A stretch of 52,287 nucleotides of DNA from Allosalinactinospora lopnorensis (GTDB taxonomy: Bacteria; Actinomycetota; Actinomycetes; Streptosporangiales; Streptosporangiaceae): contig NZ_LAJC01000039.1 in assembly GCF_000981225.1 (NCBI RefSeq), positions 1-52,287 on the forward strand, given 5' to 3'. This document shows, one piece after another, positions 47,496 to 52,287 of this stretch (position 1 is its first letter; each line of letters opens with the position of its first letter). The notes beneath the pieces were generated by a model. The model was given only the letters and a program-made list of their open reading frames with translations. It was not told the DNA's origin and searched no databases. A program made the position numbers and the translations under genes.

Positions 47496-48446
47496 TCAGG
47501 ACCCGGCCAGGAGTTCCCTGGCCCGGACGACGTCGTTGCGCATCGCCTCGATCAGCTCCTCGACACCGTCGAAGCGCAGCATCGGCCGGATGCGGTTCAG
47601 GAACTCCACTCCCATCGCCTCGCCGTAGAGCTCCAGGTCGTCGCGGTCCAGGGCGTAGGCCTCGACACTGCGGGCCCCCTCCTCGAACGTGGGGTTGGTG
47701 CCCACCGAGATCGCCGCGAGCCAGGAGGACTCGGCGCCGCCGCGCGGCTCCGCCCGGAGCAGGCGGCCGGCGTAGACGCCGTCGGCCGGGATCGCGGTAC
47801 CGGCCGGACAGTCGAGGTTGGCGGTGGGAAAGCCGAGCAGCTCGCGCCCCCGTGCGGCGCCGTGCACGACGACGCCGTCGACCCGGTGCGGCCGACCGAG
47901 CCCGGCGCGCGCCCGTTCCACATTCCCCTCCTCGATGCAGCGCCGGATCAGGGTGGAGGTGATGACCCCGGTGTCGGAGACCAGCCGCACGCCCTCGGCC
48001 GCGAAATCGTACTTCTCCCCGAGGGTCTGCAGCACACCGATGTCACCCGAGGCCTTGTGGCCGAAGCGGAAGTCCTCCCCCACGACGACCGCGGCGGCGC
48101 GGAGCCGGTCCACCAGTACGCGCTGTACGAACTCCTCGGCGGAGAGCCCCGACAGCTCCCGCGTGAAGGGCAGCACGCAGACGGCGCCGGCCTCGTACCG
48201 CTCCAGCAGCCGCGCCTTGCGGTCGAAAGGCGTGAGGACCGCCGGGCGCGGCAGCCCGCGCACGACGGAATCGGGGTGCGGATCGAAGGTGAGGACCACC
48301 ACCGGAAGCTCCAGCTTCCGGGCCTGTTCCACGGCCCGGCTCAGGATGCTCTGATGGCCGCGGTGGACACCGTCGAAGACACCAATGGTCACAACGGACG
48401 GACCCCAGTCGTCGGGTATCTCCTCCAGTCCGCGCCAGCGCCGCAC
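47496..48446 (-). CDS. ribF: Bifunctional riboflavin kinase/FAD synthetase
   Basis: This enzyme of about 316 residues converts riboflavin to FMN and then FAD. The N-terminal FAD synthetase nucleotidyltransferase domain has TIGVFDGVHRGHQ and TFDPHP. The C-terminal riboflavin kinase domain has GRELLGFPTANL and GVYAG. The GTG at 48446 was chosen because VRRWRGLEEIP matches the usual actinobacterial N terminus and a GAGGGGAG lies upstream. The frame is open to 48509. It sits in the conserved truB-ribF-rpsO order. Confidence 0.94.
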   Translation of the reverse strand: MRRWRGLEEIPDDWGPSVVTIGVFDGVHRGHQSILSRAVEQARKLELPVVVLTFDPHPDSVVRGLPRPAVLTPFDRKARLLERYEAGAVCVLPFTRELSGLSAEEFVQRVLVDRLRAAAVVVGEDFRFGHKASGDIGVLQTLGEKYDFAAEGVRLVSDTGVITSTLIRRCIEEGNVERARAGLGRPHRVDGVVVHGAARGRELLGFPTANLDCPAGTAIPADGVYAGRLLRAEPRGGAESSWLAAISVGTNPTFEEGARSVEAYALDRDDLELYGEAMGVEFLNRIRPMLRFDGVEELIEAMRNDVVRARELLAGS

Positions 48447-48548
48447 GTCGAACAGCTCCCCTCGAACGGATGCCCGGACGGGCCTTGCTTCTCGCCCCCA
48501 GGGTGCCACGTTGCGGGCTCCGCCCCGGCAGCGACTCGACCGCGCGGA

Positions 48549-49436
48549 TCAGGCGGGATCGAAGACCACGGTCGGTTTCAGGTACCCGGGTTTCTGCTCG
48601 CCGAGTGCGACAACGGTGCCGTCGGGGGCGAACAGGCCGATCGGGCCGGGTCCCAGGTCACCCGGTGGGATGCGGTTGCCGTGCGAGATCTTGCCGGCCT
48701 CGTCGGCGCTGAGGACGCGGACCGGGAAAGCCGCCGCCACCGCCTCGGCGAGCGGCACCGCGGTGAACTTCTCGGCCAGCTCTTCGAGTGTCGCCGCCCG
48801 GGAGAGCTCGTAGGGGCCGACCCGGGTGCGGCGCAGCGCCGTGAGATGCCCGCCCACACCGAGCGCGGTCCCCAGATCCCGGGCGAGCGCCCGGATGTAG
48901 GTACCGCTGGAGCAGGTGATCCGGGCGTCGACGTCGATCAGCGCGCCGCTCTCGCCGGGAACACGGCGGATCTCCCGCACCGAGAACTCCGCCACCGTGA
49001 CCTGCCGGGGGGCGAGTTCGACGTCCTCACCGGCCCGCGCCGAGGCATACGCCCGCTTTCCCCCCACCTTGATCGCGCTGACCTGAGGTGGTATCTGCGA
49101 CACGGTTCCGGTCAGCGCGGCGACACCGTCGTGGATCGCCTCGTCCGCGACCTCCTCGGCGCCGGCGCCGCCCACTGTCTCGCCTTCGGCGTCGTCGGTG
49201 GTGGTGGCCAGGCCGAGCCGCATCGTGGCCTCATAGACCTTCTCGGTGAGCGCGAGGTGGCCGAGCAGCTTGGTCCCCTTCCCGATACCGAGAACGAGCA
49301 CACCGGTGGCCATGGGGTCGAGCGTGCCGGCGTGGCCGACCTTGCGCGTTCCCGCGAGCCGACGCGTACGCGCGACCACATCGTGCGACGTCTGGCCCGC
49401 GGGCTTGTCGACGATGACGACGCCGCTTTCGGTCAT
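48549..49436 (-). CDS. truB: tRNA pseudouridine(55) synthase
   Basis: This 295-residue enzyme makes pseudouridine 55 in the T-loop of tRNAs. The catalytic Asp is in HAGTLDPMATGVL, followed by the TruB motifs KVYEATMRLG and CSSGTYIRALARDLG. A PUA-like C-terminal domain is present. The ATG at 49436 begins directly with the family N terminus (ESGVVIVDKPAGQTSH). Confidence 0.96.
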   Translation of the reverse strand: MTESGVVIVDKPAGQTSHDVVARTRRLAGTRKVGHAGTLDPMATGVLVLGIGKGTKLLGHLALTEKVYEATMRLGLATTTDDAEGETVGGAGAEEVADEAIHDGVAALTGTVSQIPPQVSAIKVGGKRAYASARAGEDVELAPRQVTVAEFSVREIRRVPGESGALIDVDARITCSSGTYIRALARDLGTALGVGGHLTALRRTRVGPYELSRAATLEELAEKFTAVPLAEAVAAAFPVRVLSADEAGKISHGNRIPPGDLGPGPIGLFAPDGTVVALGEQKPGYLKPTVVFDPA

Positions 49437-49473
49437 AGGGGTGGATGCTCCTCGCATACCGGATCGCCGGGGT

Positions 49474-49914
49474 TCAGCCGTCCTCCTCGTCGTGCTCACG
49501 CGGTTCCTTGTAGGGATCAGGATCGCCCGCGGGCTGGGCCGTCGCGGCGGCCCGGGCCACCTCGGCGTCCGAGCTGCGCGCCTTGGCCAGCAGCTCCTCG
49601 ATGTGCGCGGCGTTCCGCTGGACCTCGTCGCTCTCGAATGTGAGGCTCGGCGTGTGGCGCAGCCCCGTCTGCCTGCCGACCTCCGTCCGGATCACGCCCT
49701 TGGCGCTCTCCAGGGCGGCGGCCGTTCCCGTCTTCTCCTCGTCGCTGCCGAACACCGTGTAGTAGACCGTGGCGTCGCGCAGGTCGTTGGTGAGGCGCGC
49801 GTCGGTCACGGTGACGAAGCCCAGACGCGGGTCCTTGATACGCCGCTCCAGCATCTCCGCCACGATCTTCTGGATCCGCTCGGCGAGTTTGCGCGCGCGT
49901 GCCGCATCAACCAT
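49474..49914 (-). CDS. rbfA: 30S ribosome-binding factor A
   Basis: This 146-residue cold-adaptation and 30S maturation factor has a KH-like fold: IQKIVAEMLERRIKDPRLGFVTVTDARLT, split by helix and strand, and the HTPSLTFESDE strand. An acidic, proline-containing C-terminal tail of about 30 residues extends beyond the core. The ATG at 49914 lies five bases after the DUF503 stop. Confidence 0.95.
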   Translation of the reverse strand: MVDAARARKLAERIQKIVAEMLERRIKDPRLGFVTVTDARLTNDLRDATVYYTVFGSDEEKTGTAAALESAKGVIRTEVGRQTGLRHTPSLTFESDEVQRNAAHIEELLAKARSSDAEVARAAATAQPAGDPDPYKEPREHDEEDG

Positions 49915-49919
49915 GAATC

Positions 49920-50234
49920 CTATTCTTCCTCTCGACCGAAAAGCCGGTGTCGCGCCGAGAGCAGTTCGATCTCGGGGCGCCCGGCGACCAGGCGCTCACA
50001 GTTGTTGAGCACGTCGGAACAGTGCGCTGCCGTTGATGCGACCACCGCGACACCGATCTCGCTCCGCCGGTACAACTCCTGCTCTCCGGTCTCCGCGACG
50101 GACACGGAGAACTTGCGCTGCAACTCGGCCACGATCGGCCGGACGACCGAACGTTTCTGCTTCAAGGATCGGACGTCACCGAGCAGGATGTCGAGCGTCA
50201 AGGCTCCGACGAACACGCACTCACCCCGGTTCAC
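49920..50234 (-). CDS. DUF503 family protein
   Basis: This 104-residue protein belongs to the DUF503 (YlxP-like) family, with GALTLDILLGDVRSLKQKRS near the N terminus and VVASTAAHCSDVLNNCERLV in the middle. YlxP-type proteins are consistently encoded between infB and rbfA, and in Bacillus have been linked to ribosome assembly. The start is GTG at 50234 after a GC-rich spacer. Confidence 0.92.
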   Translation of the reverse strand: MNRGECVFVGALTLDILLGDVRSLKQKRSVVRPIVAELQRKFSVSVAETGEQELYRRSEIGVAVVASTAAHCSDVLNNCERLVAGRPEIELLSARHRLFGREEE

Positions 50235-50285
50235 GCATTGGACAGTGTGGGCTGTTGGCGCCGGTGCCGCCGCGGTGCGGCGAAA

Positions 50286-50325
50286 CCTGCCCGGACCCCG
50301 GCCAACGGGCCGGGGTCCGGGCAGG
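50286..50325 (-). terminator. 18-bp perfect hairpin between infB and the DUF503 gene
   Basis: A perfect 18-bp stem (50286-50303 with 50308-50325) closes an AACG tetraloop, 15 bases after the infB stop. On the minus strand TTTCG follows. It should strongly reduce read-through from infB into the DUF503-rbfA-truB part of the cluster unless antitermination occurs. Confidence 0.75.
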
Positions 50326-50340
50326 TGCGCCTATCGCCCG

Positions 50341-52287
50341 TCACTCACGCGGCTTCTCGCGCATCTCGTACGTCTCGATGACGTCCTCGACCCGGAGATC
50401 GTTGTAGCCGAGCCCAATGCCGCACTCGTAGCCGTCGCGGACCTCGGTGGCGTCGTCCTTGAACCGGCGCAGCGACTCCACAGTGAGGTTCTCCGAGACG
50501 ACGACGCCCTCGCGGATGAGCCGCGCCTTGGCGTTGCGCCGGATGGTACCGCTGCGGACGATCGAGCCGGCGATGTTGCCGACCTTCGGAACCTTGAAGA
50601 CCTCGCGGATCTCTGCGGAACCGAGCTGGACCTCCTCGTAGATGGGCTTGAGCAGCCCCTTGACCGCGGACTCGATCTCGTCGAGCGCCTGGTAGATGAC
50701 CGAGTAGTACCGGATGTCCACGCCCATCCGGTCGGCGAGCTCGCTGTTCTTGCCCTCCGGCCGGACGTTGAAGCCCACGATGATCGCATCGGCGGACGCG
50801 GCCAGGTTGATGTCGTTCTGCGTGATCGCACCGACACCGCGGCCGATGACGCGGATGCCGACCTCGTCGCCTCCGGCGTCGATCTTCTGCAGGGACTCTT
50901 CCAGGGCCTCGACCGAACCGGACATGTCACCCTTGATGAGCAGGAGCAGCTCGTTGCGCTCCCCTTCCTCGAGGGTCTTCTGCCAGTTGTCGAGGGTGAC
51001 CCGGCGGCTGGACCGCGCCTGCTGGGCGAACCGCTCCCGCGCCTCGCGCTGCTGGGCGATCTGGCGCGCCACCCGGTCGTCCTTGACGACCAGGAAGCTG
51101 TCGCCCGCGCTGGGCACGTTGGTCAGACCGAGCACCTGGACGGGCCGGGACGGCTCCGCCTCCTGCACGTTCTTCCCGTGCTCGTCGAGCATGGCGCGCA
51201 CGCGGCCGTAGGCGTCGCCGCAGACGATCGAGTCGCCCACCTTCAGCCGGCCGCGCTGCACCAGGACCGTGGCCATGGAGCCGCGGCCGCGGTCGAGATA
51301 GGCCTCGATCGCCAGCCCCTGGGCGTCCATGTCGGGGTTGGCCCGCAGGTCCAGAGCGGCGTCGGAGGTGAGGACCACGGCTTCCAGCAGTGCGTCGAGG
51401 TTCTGGCCCCTCAGGGCGGAGATGTCGACGAACTGCACGTCGCCGCCGAGTTCCTCGGCGACCACACCGTACTCGGTGAGCTGGGCCCGCACCCGCTGCG
51501 GATCGGCGCCCTCGACGTCGATCTTGTTGACCGCCACCACGATCGGCACGTCGGCCGCCTTGGCGTGGTCGATGGCCTCGGCCGTCTGGGGCTTCACGCC
51601 GTCGTCGGCGGCGACCACCAGCACAGCGATGTCGGTCGCCTGCGCACCGCGGGCACGCATAGCGGTGAACGCCTCGTGGCCCGGGGTGTCGATGAAGGTG
51701 ATCTTGCGGTCTTCCTCGTCGACCCGGGTCCCGACCTGGTAGGCACCGATGTGCTGGGTGATGCCGCCGGCCTCGCCGCTGACCACGTTGCTGTTCCGGA
51801 TGGTGTCCAGCAGCTTGGTCTTACCGTGGTCGACGTGGCCCATGACGGTCACGACCGGCGGGCGCGGACGCAAGTCCTGGTCGGACCCGGTGTCCTCGCC
51901 GAACTCGATCGAGAACGACTCCAGCAGCTCGCGGTCCTCGTCCTCGGGGCTGACGACCTCGACCTTGTACTTGAGCTCCTCACCCAGCAACTGCAGGGTC
52001 TCGTCCGGCAGCGACTGGGTCGCGGTCGTCATCTCGCCCAGGTGCATCATGACCTGGACCAGGGAAGCCGGGTTGACACCGATCTTGTCGCCGAAGTCCG
52101 AGAGGGAGGCACCGCGCGACAGTCGGATCGTCTGGTTGTTCCCGCCCGGGATCTTGACACCGCCGAATGACGGCGCCTGCATGTCGTTGAACTCTTGGCG
52201 GCGCTGCTTCTTCGACTTGCGCGCGCGGCCCGGCCGACCGCCCGGACGGCCGAACGCACCCGCCGTACCGCCGCCGCGGCCACGGCC
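50341..52287 (-). CDS. infB: Translation initiation factor IF-2 (5' end outside the window)
   Basis: The C-terminal 648 residues of IF-2 are present, and the reading frame continues past the right edge of the window. The glycine/arginine-rich linker ([17 protein letters not shown]) is followed by [10 protein letters not shown], the IF2-N region, then the GTPase domain with G1 GHVDHGKT, G3 DTPGHEAF and G4 NKID. The later domains bind initiator tRNA (C terminus ending [12 protein letters not shown]). IF-2 places fMet-tRNA on the 30S subunit. An internal ATG at 52182 is not the start, since upstream residues match the family. Confidence 0.97.
   Translation of the reverse strand, partial: GRGRGGGTAGAFGRPGGRPGRARKSKKQRRQEFNDMQAPSFGGVKIPGGNNQTIRLSRGASLSDFGDKIGVNPASLVQVMMHLGEMTTATQSLPDETLQLLGEELKYKVEVVSPEDEDRELLESFSIEFGEDTGSDQDLRPRPPVVTVMGHVDHGKTKLLDTIRNSNVVSGEAGGITQHIGAYQVGTRVDEEDRKITFIDTPGHEAFTAMRARGAQATDIAVLVVAADDGVKPQTAEAIDHAKAADVPIVVAVNKIDVEGADPQRVRAQLTEYGVVAEELGGDVQFVDISALRGQNLDALLEAVVLTSDAALDLRANPDMDAQGLAIEAYLDRGRGSMATVLVQRGRLKVGDSIVCGDAYGRVRAMLDEHGKNVQEAEPSRPVQVLGLTNVPSAGDSFLVVKDDRVARQIAQQREARERFAQQARSSRRVTLDNWQKTLEEGERNELLLLIKGDMSGSVEALEESLQKIDAGGDEVGIRVIGRGVGAITQNDINLAASADAIIVGFNVRPEGKNSELADRMGVDIRYYSVIYQALDEIESAVKGLLKPIYEEVQLGSAEIREVFKVPKVGNIAGSIVRSGTIRRNAKARLIREGVVVSENLTVESLRRFKDDATEVRDGYECGIGLGYNDLRVEDVIETYEMREKPRE

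Noticed and set aside
49246-52170. 974-codon plus-strand open frame opposite infB, truB and rbfA
   Set aside because: It is antisense to three well-conserved genes. Its composition (Val/Leu/Asp/Gly/Arg-rich) is the usual shadow of high-GC codon bias, and it has no family similarity.

Overview
The window is high-GC DNA with GTG/ATG starts, ATGA/GTGA translational overlaps and a gene order (infB, DUF503, rbfA, truB, ribF, rpsO, pnp, M16 peptidase) typical of actinomycetes. Together with the CelR-type operators, this points to a member of the Nocardiopsaceae (Nocardiopsis, Streptomonospora or Thermobifida relatives). The acidic secreted proteins and the two osmolyte-uptake systems suggest a salt-tolerant species. 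The genus is an inference; no search was run.

Layout. 1-1.8 kb: a lone StyA-like flavin monooxygenase. 1.9-10.7 kb: a beta-1,3-glucan utilisation locus. A minus-strand operon (binding lipoprotein, two permeases, GH1 beta-glucosidase, LacI/CelR-like repressor) diverges from a secreted GH81 endo-beta-1,3-glucanase, and each promoter carries a TGGGAGCGCTCCCA operator. 11.0-11.5 kb: a small hypothetical protein with a 21-bp tandem repeat. 11.9-21.7 kb: a Calvin-cycle module. It holds red-type RuBisCO cbbL-cbbS-cbbX (minus), divergent cbbR, a GAF histidine kinase/NarL-type regulator pair (minus), then rpe-tkt-prk (plus). RuBisCO, its activase, phosphoribulokinase and two regeneration enzymes are thus together with two layers of regulation.

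22.5-35.1 kb: an accessory catabolic region. It has a PucR regulator, an XRE/TPR regulator, three copies of a DUF917 (S-methylthiohydantoin desulfurase-like) gene, RsbW-like ATPases coupled to DUF917, a hydantoinase/oxoprolinase, an IS3 transposase remnant and an NCS1 permease. A block of about 2 kb (leader, DUF917, ATPase) occurs twice, at 25.6-27.6 and 33.1-35.1 kb. Its non-coding leader is better conserved than the genes, and the second copy is decaying. 35.2-42.8 kb: osmoadaptation, with proV-proW-proX, a BCCT transporter and an Hsp20. 42.9-52.3 kb: the translation/RNA-processing core on the minus strand, with infB running off the right edge.

At least nine reading frames are broken by an apparent one-base loss. 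Nearly all are repaired by adding one G on the coding strand, usually in a G run, on both strands of the contig. This looks like homopolymer error in the assembly rather than mass gene inactivation. Those genes are annotated as full-length CDSs 'frameshifted as read'. The decayed ATPase copy, a response-regulator fragment and the IS3 remnant are annotated as pseudogenes.
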